From the NCBI RefSeq assembly GCF_002019635.1, contig NZ_KV917371.1:1240001-1304000 (forward strand): a stretch of 64,000 bases of DNA, read 5' to 3'. The position numbers were made by a program, and so were the translations under genes. Source of the DNA: Metabacillus halosaccharovorans (GTDB lineage: Bacteria; Bacillota; Bacilli; Bacillales; Bacillaceae). Below are positions 52,231 to 60,554 of this stretch, piece by piece. The notes under the pieces were generated by a model. The model saw only the letters and a program-made list of their open reading frames with translations. It did no database searches and was not told where the DNA came from. The stretch's first letter is position 1, and each line of letters begins with the position of its first letter.

Positions 52231-53712
52231 ATGAATAATATGAACGTAATAATTCAATCTTCTTTAAAAGATAATCTATTTGAAATTAAAGAACTATTCG
52301 GAAACAGTTCTGACTTAAAGATCAGAGAACTTCTCCTTAATGGAAACCACACAAAAATAGCTATTGTTTATATTGATGGGATTGCTGATGATGAAAAAGT
52401 TGAGGAGCAGATTATTACTCCCATTTCATTATTTTCACCTTCTACTCATCAATCACCTTCTCAGCTAATCGGGCTATTTTTAAATCATGTCATTAAGACA
52501 AATCATGTAATGAAAATAATGGATATTCAAACATTAGCTGACAATCTAGTTAATGGAAATACCATGATCTTAATTGATAATCACAGAGAAGGCTTATGTG
52601 CCAATACATCAAAAATGCCTGAAAGAAGTCTGACACCCCCAGTTGCTCAACGAACACCTACGGGGCCTAACATAAGCTTTAATGAATCACTAACTTCTAA
52701 CATCTCTTTAGTTCGAAACTATATAAAAGATCCTATGTTAAGAGTAGATAACAGTCCTCTTCAAGGTCAATCGAAGACATCTGTGTCAGTGGTTTATCTA
52801 GAAGGAAAAGTAGATAAAGAAATCCTTAAAAATGTATATACAAAGCTAAAAGAAGTGAAGATTGATATTATCTTGGACTCAAATTACATTGTTGAAGTGA
52901 TTACAGCAGAGACAAAATCTCTATTTCCATTAACCTTTATGACAGATCGACCTGATGTGATTGCAGCGGAGATCATGGGAGGAAAGGTTATCATCTTTGT
53001 GGATGGAACTCCTTTTGCTCTAGCACTTCCTGCTGTACTTATACAGCTCTTTCAATCCCCTGATGACTACTATACGATGCACAAGGGAATTCAAAAGATA
53101 AGGATCGTGAGGATTTTCTTTTTCTTTCTTTCAGTCTTACTCCCAGCCTTTTATATAGCTTTTACCATCTATCATCCGGGTCTTGTACCTACACAATTAT
53201 TGGTTGGGATTTTAGCTCAAAGGGAATTTGTTCCCTTCCCTACTATTATTGAAGTTTTGGTTTTTTATTGGCTTATTTTAATTATTACCGAAAGTTCATT
53301 AAGACTCCCCCAAGGAGTTGTATTGACTGTCACCATTTTTGCATCCATTACACTTGGACAACAAGCTGTAGAAGCACAATTAGTCCAACCAACTACATTA
53401 GTTGTCTTAGGAGCTTCATATGTCATGTCAAGCGTTGTTCCTACCTATTCACTTAACACTGTATCTAGGATCCTGACCTTTCGTTTTATTTTTTTATCAT
53501 CTTTTTTAGGTCTGTTCGGGATCATGGTGGGACTTGTCGCTTTATTAATTCATCTATGCTCATTACGTTCATTTGGTGTTCCATACTTATCACCAATGGC
53601 TCCATTTAATCTTAAGGATCAGAAAGACGCCATTATCCGAAAACCAATACAGGATATTACTTCGAATGAAAAAGCATTTAAGCAAGAAGAACCAATGAAA
53701 AAACGAGATTAG
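52231..53712 (+). CDS. Spore germination receptor A subunit (GerA/GerKA family)
   Basis: 493 aa. Cytosolic N-terminal domain (about 1-280) with the family segments TKIAIVYIDGIADDEKVEEQI, FMTDRPDVIAAEIMGGKVIIFVDGTPFALALPAVLIQLFQSPDDYY, then four to five membrane helices (290-455) and a charged cytosolic tail. It forms the germinant receptor with the B and C subunits at the inner spore membrane. GTGAGGG at 52219-52225 supports the ATG at 52231. First gene of a three-gene operon. Which germinant it senses cannot be told. Confidence 0.92.
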   Translation: MNNMNVIIQSSLKDNLFEIKELFGNSSDLKIRELLLNGNHTKIAIVYIDGIADDEKVEEQIITPISLFSPSTHQSPSQLIGLFLNHVIKTNHVMKIMDIQTLADNLVNGNTMILIDNHREGLCANTSKMPERSLTPPVAQRTPTGPNISFNESLTSNISLVRNYIKDPMLRVDNSPLQGQSKTSVSVVYLEGKVDKEILKNVYTKLKEVKIDIILDSNYIVEVITAETKSLFPLTFMTDRPDVIAAEIMGGKVIIFVDGTPFALALPAVLIQLFQSPDDYYTMHKGIQKIRIVRIFFFFLSVLLPAFYIAFTIYHPGLVPTQLLVGILAQREFVPFPTIIEVLVFYWLILIITESSLRLPQGVVLTVTIFASITLGQQAVEAQLVQPTTLVVLGASYVMSSVVPTYSLNTVSRILTFRFIFLSSFLGLFGIMVGLVALLIHLCSLRSFGVPYLSPMAPFNLKDQKDAIIRKPIQDITSNEKAFKQEEPMKKRD

Positions 53713-53723
53713 GCAGGTTAAGC

Positions 53724-54932
53724 ATGAAAAAATTAAATTGGCACTTAGTTCTTTTTTACTCTTTTCTCACGATTCTGAGTTTTTTTATCGGAAGAAATGT
53801 GGAAAACTCAACATTGAATAATTTTTCCATGGTCTCAGCTGTTGGGATTGATCAGGATGAGGAAAATATTTACCATATCACCCTTCAATTCCTAAATCCT
53901 CCTGCTCTTCAACGTAATGCAACAGGGGACCAATTAGGAGCTATTGTGTATGAAGAAAGAGGCCGAACCATTTCTGAGGCCATTCGGAAATTATCAAAAC
54001 GGATATCAAGATCAGTTTTTTTAGATAATACAGATATCATTGTTGTAAGTGAAGAACTTGCCAGAAAAGGCATTACAGAGGTCGTCGATTTTTTAATTCT
54101 TGAACCAAATATTTCAGCAAACCTTAAATTTTTTGTTACAAAAGATGTTAAGCCTTCGGTAGTTCTACAAATGTTTACACCTGTTCATAAATTTTCAGCT
54201 TCTCGAATAAAAGAAACAATAGAAAATATAGAAGCAAATTATGGTTCAGCAAAGATTTTATATCCAAATAAAATTAAAAATTACCTAATGAATAAAGTTG
54301 TTGTAAATACTAGTATTCCATACTTGATTATTCAAGGGGATCCTTCTAAAGGAGTAACAAAAGAAAATATTAGCGCTTATTCATCACCCTCACAAATTAT
54401 CATTGGGGGTATGGGATTTTTCAATGGAGATAAACTAATAGATTTCTTAGATGATGAAGAGGGCAAAACACTACTCATATTAGAAGGAGACTTGTTAAAA
54501 AAGACCATTTGGGAAGCAACATGTCCTAAAGATGAAAAAAATAAATTTGCAGCAATGAACATCACAGATACGCATACGAAACTTCATTTTAAACAACAAG
54601 AAAATCATACCCTTGCATTTACGATCAATTCAAAAGTGGTGGGGGAAATTTATGAGTCAAATTGTAATGTGAATTTTGAGCATCCCAATAAAGATAAGTA
54701 TGAAGAACAATTTGAAAATGAAATTAAACAAAGCATGAAGGACCTAATTGAAAAGAGTCAAGAATATAACACTGATTTCATTGGATTCGCTAAAAACATC
54801 TACATGACTAAGCCTTCGCAATGGCATAATCTTAAAAATGATTGGAATTCTATTTTTCCTAATATGACTGTAGATGTAAATGTAGAAGTTAATATTACAG
54901 ATACCGGGGAATCGACTCAAATCCCAAAATAA
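53724..54932 (+). CDS. Spore germination receptor C subunit, without lipobox
   Basis: 402 aa Ger(x)C family: the N-terminal family block NNFSMVSAVGIDQDEENIYHITLQF, VYEERGRTISEAIRKLSKRISRSVFLDNTDIIVVSEELARKG, and the C-terminal domain with [21 protein letters not shown]. Family members are lipoproteins with TGCWD after the signal peptide; here the equivalent position reads FFIGRNVENSTLNN and contains no cysteine, so it may stay anchored by its N-terminal helix. It lies 11 bp after the A gene. Confidence 0.88.
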   Translation: MKKLNWHLVLFYSFLTILSFFIGRNVENSTLNNFSMVSAVGIDQDEENIYHITLQFLNPPALQRNATGDQLGAIVYEERGRTISEAIRKLSKRISRSVFLDNTDIIVVSEELARKGITEVVDFLILEPNISANLKFFVTKDVKPSVVLQMFTPVHKFSASRIKETIENIEANYGSAKILYPNKIKNYLMNKVVVNTSIPYLIIQGDPSKGVTKENISAYSSPSQIIIGGMGFFNGDKLIDFLDDEEGKTLLILEGDLLKKTIWEATCPKDEKNKFAAMNITDTHTKLHFKQQENHTLAFTINSKVVGEIYESNCNVNFEHPNKDKYEEQFENEIKQSMKDLIEKSQEYNTDFIGFAKNIYMTKPSQWHNLKNDWNSIFPNMTVDVNVEVNITDTGESTQIPK

Positions 54933-54955
54933 TTTTTTGTTAGGATGATCTTACT

Positions 54956-56056
54956 ATGAATACAGTGAAGATAAGCACATTCCAAGTGTTCTCCATGATA
55001 ACGCTGTTTCTTTTAGGGAGTACAATTGTGGTTGGACTAGGCCTTGAGGTTGAGGAGAACGCATGGATTCTTAACATCTTTTCCACAACTGTAGGTATTG
55101 GCATCTTCTTTCTTTATACCTCCATACTAAAAAAAAATGATTGGTCCGAATTTCATGTGTTACTTGAAAAAGGTTTTGGAAAATTTTTAGGAAAGTTCTT
55201 ATTACTTTTATATTCCATTTACTTTATCTATATTTCCAGCAGGGTGATAACGGATTTTTCTTATTTCATTAGTCAAACATTATTTTATCAAATTAAAAAC
55301 TGGGTCATCTCAATTATCTTTATTATGTTAGTTTGCTACGCCTGTCTTCAAGGGTTAGAGGCCATTGCTAGAGCATCAGAAATTCTCTTTTTTATCACGA
55401 TGATACTTGTTGTGATTTTATTAATTATTGCAGATATTTCCGAGGTCATTTCTTGGGAAAATATTCGTCCATTCTTTGACAAAGAGGACTTTAAGTTATC
55501 CTCACTCTTTACACGAATTACCTTTCCATATGGAGAACTAATTGTCTTTACCTTTCTCTTTCCTCATCTGAAAAACAAGAAGACTCTATTGAAAAGAGGC
55601 TGGGCAGCCATTTTATTAGCTGGATTTATTTTATTAATTATTTCAGAAACCATTATTGCTATTTTAGGAGCAAAAGTAGCTGCTATCTTTACCTTTCCAC
55701 TTCTCAAAGCAATTGAAATGATTGAGTTTATTGATATTATTCAGCATATCGAAATTATTTCAGTTTTTAGTTTTTTCATCGTTGGTTTTGTGAAGGTTGC
55801 CATCTTTTCAATAGTAGGAACAAAGGGTTTTAGTCTATTACTTCCAAAGAAGATAAAAGCACACTTAATTGTTTATCTCGTAGGAGTTATTACATTTCTT
55901 CTATCAACACTTATGGATCGCAATCTTCCCGAGCATCTATTTATTGGGCTTAAGATTATACCAATATATTTGCACCTTCCATTTCAATTCGTTATACCTA
56001 TTATTTTGTTTGTGACATTATTAGTGAAAAAGAAGTTGAGAATAATAAAAGATTGA
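54956..56056 (+). CDS. Spore germination receptor B subunit (GerB, APC-fold)
   Basis: 366 aa, ten membrane segments, amino-acid-permease-related germination protein: STIVVGLGLEVEENAWILNI near the N-terminus, VCYACLQGLEAIARASEILFFIT mid-protein and ENIRPFFDKEDFKLSSLFTRITFPYGELIVFTFLFPHL. The B subunit contains the germinant-binding pocket. ATG at 54956 behind TTAGGATG. Last gene of the A-C-B operon. Confidence 0.9.
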   Translation: MNTVKISTFQVFSMITLFLLGSTIVVGLGLEVEENAWILNIFSTTVGIGIFFLYTSILKKNDWSEFHVLLEKGFGKFLGKFLLLLYSIYFIYISSRVITDFSYFISQTLFYQIKNWVISIIFIMLVCYACLQGLEAIARASEILFFITMILVVILLIIADISEVISWENIRPFFDKEDFKLSSLFTRITFPYGELIVFTFLFPHLKNKKTLLKRGWAAILLAGFILLIISETIIAILGAKVAAIFTFPLLKAIEMIEFIDIIQHIEIISVFSFFIVGFVKVAIFSIVGTKGFSLLLPKKIKAHLIVYLVGVITFLLSTLMDRNLPEHLFIGLKIIPIYLHLPFQFVIPIILFVTLLVKKKLRIIKD

Positions 56057-56083
56057 CTGTTAAGAGAATGTCCCTTAACAGTC
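56055..56083 (+). terminator. Hairpin after the germination operon
   Basis: GACTGTTAAG (56055-56064) pairs with CTTAACAGTC (56074-56083), a perfect 10-bp stem overlapping the stop codon, but no T tract follows. It may be a factor-dependent or RNA-stabilising end. Confidence 0.45.
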
Positions 56084-56173
56084 TGGAAGGAGAAGAATCT
56101 AAACTGCCTTATCTTTTCTTTCACCATGAAACCTCTTTACAAACCACCGCTTTTTCTGGTATGTTTATATAGA

Positions 56174-56191
56174 TATTTACCTAGGTAAATA
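56174..56191. promoter_or_regulatory. Perfect 18-bp palindrome, probable MarR operator
   Basis: TATTTACCTAGGTAAATA is a perfect palindrome 17 bp before the MarR-family start codon, overlapping the expected promoter region. MarR proteins bind such sites and commonly repress their own operons. Confidence 0.7.
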
Positions 56192-56207
56192 AATTGAGGT
56201 GATAACA

Positions 56208-56627
56208 TTGATCGAAACAAATAAGCTTTTCCATATGCTCTATCAAAAAACAAGACATATGACAAAGGACGTAAATGAATACTTACAAAAACATGGACTA
56301 TATAGCTCACAATGGTCCATTCTTTATTGTCTAAAATCAAACGGTCCAATGACGCAAAGTGATATTTGGCGCTATTTAAATGTTGAAGCACCAACTATTA
56401 CAAGAACACTAGTTAAATTAGAGGAAAGCGGATGGGTAAAACGAACACCCGGAAGTGACAAGAGGGAAAGACTTGTTTCTCTTACAGAAAAGGCACTCGA
56501 TCTTCTCCCTGAGGTTGAGAAAGATGTAAAGAACTTCGAACAAACTATGGTTGCCAACTTAAAAGATGATGAACAAGAGCTTTTATATACTCTCTTGAAA
56601 AAACTTGGCAAATCAAATGAAAGTTAG
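56208..56627 (+). CDS. MarR-family transcriptional regulator (YwoH-like)
   Basis: 139 aa winged-helix regulator: LYSSQWSILYCLKSNGPMTQSDIWRYLNVEAPTITRTLVKLEESGWVKR (recognition helix and wing start, about 33-82), PGSDKRERLVSLTEKA in the wing, and helical dimerisation ends. The ribosome site GAGGTGAT supports the TTG at 56208. It lies 14 bp before an MFS pump, as ywoH precedes ywoG in B. subtilis, so it probably represses that pump through the upstream palindrome. Confidence 0.87.
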   Translation: MIETNKLFHMLYQKTRHMTKDVNEYLQKHGLYSSQWSILYCLKSNGPMTQSDIWRYLNVEAPTITRTLVKLEESGWVKRTPGSDKRERLVSLTEKALDLLPEVEKDVKNFEQTMVANLKDDEQELLYTLLKKLGKSNES

Positions 56628-56641
56628 GTGGAATGAAACAT

Positions 56642-57850
56642 ATGAATCAAACTGAAAAACAACCGATATGGACAAAAGGATTTATCAGCATTTTTCTCAG
56701 TAACTTCTTTATATTTCTGGCATTTTACGGATTACTCACTTCATTACCGATATACGTTGTGAATGATTTAGGCCGTTCAAGTGTTGATGGAGGACTAATT
56801 GTCACGATTTTCTTATTATCTGCTATTTTTGTTCGTCCTTTTTCAGGTAAACTTCTCCAGGATTTCGGCAAAAAACGCATGTTAATGATTAGTATGATTC
56901 TCTTTACAGTTTGCTCTTTTATGTATCTATGGATCGACAATTATGCATTGCTTCTTATTTTACGTTTTGTTCATGGCATTTGGTTCAGCATTGCCACAAC
57001 TGCTACCGGGGCTATAGCTGCTGATATGGTACCTGTAAAAAGACGTGGTGAAGGACTTGGTTATTTTGTCATGTCAACGAACTTCGCCGTTGTTTGCGGA
57101 CCTTTTCTTGCTCTTACTCTTTTACAATTCACATCGTTTACAACTCTTTTCTTTATTTTCGCATTTTTAATCACAGTCGGTGTATTGTTTACAGCTTTAA
57201 GTAAAGTAAATGAAGTAACCAGAACGGTTCCGGTCGAAAAGAAACGTCTTCAGGTACAGGATTTATTAGATGGAAAAGCACTGCCGATTGCCTTGGTAGG
57301 AAGCTTAGTTGCTTTTGCATATTCAAGTGTTTTATCGTTTATTTCAATGTATGCCAATGAATTAGAGCTATTAGATGCAGCGAGCTACTTCTTTGTTGTC
57401 TTTGCTGTTGTGATGATTGCGTCCAGACCTTTTAGCGGTCGTTTATTTGATACAAAAGGACCAAATATCGTCATCTATCCGGCAATCGCCTTTTTTATAG
57501 TCGGACTTTTATTATTAAGTATTTCTCACAATACTTTTATGTTCCTTTTAGCCGGTGCCTTCATCGGATTAGGATATGGAACCATTGTCCCTTGCTTCCA
57601 AACTCTTGCGGTACAATCAACCGAACATCATAGAAGTGCACATGCAACCGCCACATTCTTTACCCTTTTCGATTCAGGTATTGCTGCCGGATCTTTTGTG
57701 CTTGGAATCGTTGCTGCTCAATTAGGCTATCAAACTCTTTATTTATTAGCCGGTTTGTTTTTAATTTCAGTTGTGTTTATGTACAAATATGTGCAAAATC
57801 GAAAGAAGGTTTCTACTTCAGCAATGGAATTGAAAGAATCTAGCTTATAA
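56642..57850 (+). CDS. MFS efflux transporter (YwoG-like)
   Basis: 402 aa, 12 membrane segments, drug-efflux-type MFS: FLSNFFIFLAFYGLLTSLPIYVV, inter-helix motif GKLLQDFGKKRML, LRFVHGIWFSIATTATGAIAADMVP, and GLGYGTIVPCFQTLAVQ. Resembles YwoG; substrate unknown. The ATG at 56642 (10 nt after AGGTGG) is preferred to the ATG at 56633. Co-transcribed with the MarR gene. Confidence 0.85.
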   Translation: MNQTEKQPIWTKGFISIFLSNFFIFLAFYGLLTSLPIYVVNDLGRSSVDGGLIVTIFLLSAIFVRPFSGKLLQDFGKKRMLMISMILFTVCSFMYLWIDNYALLLILRFVHGIWFSIATTATGAIAADMVPVKRRGEGLGYFVMSTNFAVVCGPFLALTLLQFTSFTTLFFIFAFLITVGVLFTALSKVNEVTRTVPVEKKRLQVQDLLDGKALPIALVGSLVAFAYSSVLSFISMYANELELLDAASYFFVVFAVVMIASRPFSGRLFDTKGPNIVIYPAIAFFIVGLLLLSISHNTFMFLLAGAFIGLGYGTIVPCFQTLAVQSTEHHRSAHATATFFTLFDSGIAAGSFVLGIVAAQLGYQTLYLLAGLFLISVVFMYKYVQNRKKVSTSAMELKESSL

Positions 57851-57858
57851 GATACTGG

Positions 57859-57894
57859 AAAAACTGCTTACCACTGTTGGTAGGCAGTTTTTTT
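57859..57894 (+). terminator. Terminator of the MarR-MFS operon
   Basis: AAACTGCTTACC (57861-57872) pairs with GGTAGGCAGTTT (57879-57890, one G-U), followed by TTTT. Confidence 0.85.
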
Positions 57895-57920
57895 GTGGCA
57901 ATAACCGATACAAGCTTCAG

Positions 57921-57976
57921 AATCTATCAACTTTTTCCGAAAATCTATCAACTTTCTCAAATAATCTATCATTCGA
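57921..57976. repeat. Three short direct repeats at exact 21-bp spacing
   Basis: AATCTATCAACTTT-like motifs start at 57921, 57942 and 57963 (the third AATCTATCATTC). The period is 21 bp. Located between two convergent terminators. Confidence 0.7.
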
Positions 57977-57987
57977 CAAATTTCACA

Positions 57988-58027
57988 CAAAAAAAGGTTA
58001 AAGCACATGTTTCGAATGCTTTAACCT
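57988..58027 (-). terminator. Terminator of the aldo/keto reductase gene
   Basis: AGGTTAAAGC (58027-58018) pairs with GCTTTAACCT (58004-57995), followed on the minus strand by TTTTTTT. Confidence 0.85.
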
Positions 58028-58041
58028 CAACTTGCTTATTA

Positions 58042-59025
58042 TTAGTAAACCCCGCGTATATTCGGGTGGATCTCTTCTGCATAGAAATCAGTTAATCTCT
58101 TCAGTTCCTCTTCACTAAAAGAAGGTACCTGAGTCGCCTGTAAGTTATCCTCAACTTGTTTCACTGTTTTGAAACCTGGAATAACCGTTGTGATCTCCTC
58201 ATGATCTAAAATCCAGCGAAGGGCCGCTCGTGCCATATTTCCACGATCTTCAGCGATCCAGTTAAGCTTTTGACTTAGCTCCACTCCTTTTGAGAACTCG
58301 ACACCTGCAAATGTTTCACCAACATTAAATGCCTCACCATCTTTGTTAAAGTTGCGGTGATCATCAGCTTCAAATGTAGCATTTGTTGAGAACTTTCCTG
58401 TTAGCAGCCCGCTCGCTAAAGGAACACGTGCCAATAAGCCGACACCTTTTGCTTTTGCCTGTGGAAGCAATTCAGGAATGGCCTTTTGGCGGAAAATATT
58501 AAAAATAACTTGAAGTGCTTTCACATTAGATTGATCTAAGCAGAATAGACCTTCTTCCACTGTTTCAACACTCACTCCATAATGGCGGATTTTTCCTTGT
58601 TGCTGAAGCTTATCGAGCACTTCAAAAACTTGTCCATTTTTAAGAATTTCCATTGGAGGACAATGAATTTGATATAGATCAATTGTGTCGCGTTGAAGTC
58701 TTTTCAAACTTGCTTCACAGTACTCTGTCACTGCTTTTTCAGAATAAGTTTCCGGATTGAAAATATCTCCTGCACGGCAAAACTTTGTTGCGATATGGAT
58801 TTCATCTTCTTTTCCCTTTGTTGCCTTTGCCAAAAGCTCTTCACTATGGCCATCTCCATACACATCCGCTGTATCAAAAAAATTAACACCAGCATCCATT
58901 GCACGATCAAGACCTTTTAGTGCTTCTTCATCATCTGATTTTCCCCATGAGCCTCCGATCGCCCATGTTCCAAAGCTTAGCTCACTTATATGTAGATCTG
59001 TATCACCAAGTTGACGATATTTCAT
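58042..59025 (-). CDS. Aldo/keto reductase
   Basis: 327 aa TIM-barrel NADPH-dependent oxidoreductase. Catalytic tetrad regions: Asp and Tyr in FFDTADVYGDGHSEELL (about 48-65), Lys in HIATKFCRAGD, His in DLYQIHCPP; the C-terminal cofactor segment is TTVIPGFKTVKQVEDNL. Resembles the AKR11/YccK-type enzymes of bacilli; physiological substrate unknown. ATG at 59025 behind GGTGGA. Monocistronic. Confidence 0.85.
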   Translation of the reverse strand: MKYRQLGDTDLHISELSFGTWAIGGSWGKSDDEEALKGLDRAMDAGVNFFDTADVYGDGHSEELLAKATKGKEDEIHIATKFCRAGDIFNPETYSEKAVTEYCEASLKRLQRDTIDLYQIHCPPMEILKNGQVFEVLDKLQQQGKIRHYGVSVETVEEGLFCLDQSNVKALQVIFNIFRQKAIPELLPQAKAKGVGLLARVPLASGLLTGKFSTNATFEADDHRNFNKDGEAFNVGETFAGVEFSKGVELSQKLNWIAEDRGNMARAALRWILDHEEITTVIPGFKTVKQVEDNLQATQVPSFSEEELKRLTDFYAEEIHPNIRGVY

Positions 59026-59119
59026 TTTGCTCCACCATCCCTTTTGAGAAATCGTTTTCCATACAATTTAGACAAACTTTATTATAGTACAAATAAAGCG
59101 CTAACAAAATTAATTTGCT

Positions 59120-59881
59120 TTATATTAAAGAAAAAGAGTGTGAACACATTGGTTGCTCACTCTCTGCCACCAATGCATCCAACGCAACAAGTGCTTCCTG
59201 CTCAATTGCCTTTGTGACGACATCAGTATGGGGATTATATTCATTACTCAAATCCGCATCTGCAAATCCATCGATAGCTAAGATCGCCCCCGTTTTTACT
59301 CCACGTATAGCTCCGATTGTAAATAATGCTGAATTTTCCATTTCTACCGCTAATACACCGGCCTGTTTGTATAGTTCATGTGAAAAAGGAACAACCCCTG
59401 AGTAAAACACATCCAATGTTAATGTGATTCCTTCATGAGCGTTTTGTTGTCGAATTGATGCTGCCTGAACCAATTTATCCACGATCTGACGATTCGCAAT
59501 CGCAGGGAACCCCTCAGGCACAAGCTGGCGTGTTAAGCCATCCATTCTGACTGCTGCTGTGCTGATCACTAGATGTCCCGGCTGAATGTCTTTTTGGTAA
59601 GATCCGGCTGTTCCAACACGAATGAGAACCTCCGCTCCACCTTTTATTAATTCTTCAAAACAAACTGCTGCTCCCGGTGAACCAACACCATGACTCACAA
59701 TCGCCACTTCAACACCATTCCAGCTGCCTCTATAACTGTGATATTCGCGATTTTTTGCAAGAGGCTGTCCATTATCTAGTAAACCAGCCATTTGTTCCGC
59801 ACGGCCAGGATCACCACAAACGATGATTCTTTTCGGTAATTCCTCAGGATTTATTTTTAAATTAGGAAGCATATCAGTCAT
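59120..59881 (-). CDS. Uridine phosphorylase-type nucleoside phosphorylase
   Basis: 253 aa, NP-I family: phosphate-binding IIVCGDPGRAEQMAGLL, SHGVGSPGAAVCFEELI, RVGTAGSYQKDIQPGHLVI, and the ribose-binding VEMENSALFTIGAIRGV. The pattern fits uridine phosphorylase better than PNP/DeoD, but purine activity is not excluded. The ATG at 59881 overlaps the 3' end of the molybdoenzyme gene by 8 nt (GGGAGAG ribosome site inside it). Downstream of a nucleoside ABC importer, consistent with nucleoside salvage. Confidence 0.82.
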   Translation of the reverse strand: MTDMLPNLKINPEELPKRIIVCGDPGRAEQMAGLLDNGQPLAKNREYHSYRGSWNGVEVAIVSHGVGSPGAAVCFEELIKGGAEVLIRVGTAGSYQKDIQPGHLVISTAAVRMDGLTRQLVPEGFPAIANRQIVDKLVQAASIRQQNAHEGITLTLDVFYSGVVPFSHELYKQAGVLAVEMENSALFTIGAIRGVKTGAILAIDGFADADLSNEYNPHTDVVTKAIEQEALVALDALVAESEQPMCSHSFSLI

Positions 59882-60536
59882 AATCTTTTCTCTCCCATTC
59901 ATCCTCCGGAATCGGTAAATCTTCACCGGAAAATCTCTCTTCTTTGAACGGGTCTCCGTTTATATGAAAGCCATTTTGTTCCCAGAATCCGGGTTGATTT
60001 TCATCGATAAATTCAATTCCTCTAATCCACTTCACACTTTTCCAGAAATAAAGATGTGGAACAACAAGGCGCAATGGCCAACCATGTTTATCCGTTAACG
60101 GCTCATTTTCAAACGAATGGGCAAGCAGGACGTCATCCCGGTCAAGATCTGATAAAGCTAAGTTAGCCGTATAATCTTGATCTGCATGCAGCATGACATA
60201 TTTCCCTTTTGCTTCAAGACCTAACTCCTTCATGAAATCTTGAAATTTCACACCTGTAAATGTGTTATCAAAACGGGACCATCTTGTCACACAGTGGATA
60301 TCACTTGTAACCGATGATTGTTTCATCTTCATGATATCGTCATACGAAAGAGTCACTTCTTTATTAACAGCTCCAAAGATTCGAAGTGTCCATTTAGCCA
60401 TGTCATAGGTGGGGACTTCTCCCTCGTGCAGTATTGGAAAACGCTCGGTTAGCACCTGACCAGGTGGGAGACGCTTCGCTAGTTTTGGGTCAACTGCCGG
60501 TACTTTCATACGTTTAATTCGATCTGCTTTTTTCAT
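59874..60536 (-). CDS. Molybdopterin oxidoreductase of the sulfite oxidase fold (YuiH-like)
   Basis: 220 aa, one molybdopterin-binding domain of the sulfite oxidase/MsrP family. The molybdenum ligand Cys82 lies in DIHCVTRWSRFDNTF; LPLRLVVPHLYFWKSVKWI-type segment (WPLRLVVPHLYFWKSVKWIR) is the other family block. No signal peptide or membrane helix is visible, so it is probably cytoplasmic. It sits between nupQ and the nucleoside phosphorylase, an unexpected place for such an enzyme. ATG at 60536 behind GGAAGGG. Confidence 0.85.
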   Translation of the reverse strand: MKKADRIKRMKVPAVDPKLAKRLPPGQVLTERFPILHEGEVPTYDMAKWTLRIFGAVNKEVTLSYDDIMKMKQSSVTSDIHCVTRWSRFDNTFTGVKFQDFMKELGLEAKGKYVMLHADQDYTANLALSDLDRDDVLLAHSFENEPLTDKHGWPLRLVVPHLYFWKSVKWIRGIEFIDENQPGFWEQNGFHINGDPFKEERFSGEDLPIPEDEWERKDYD

Positions 60537-60554
60537 GTTTCCCTTCCTTTCTAT

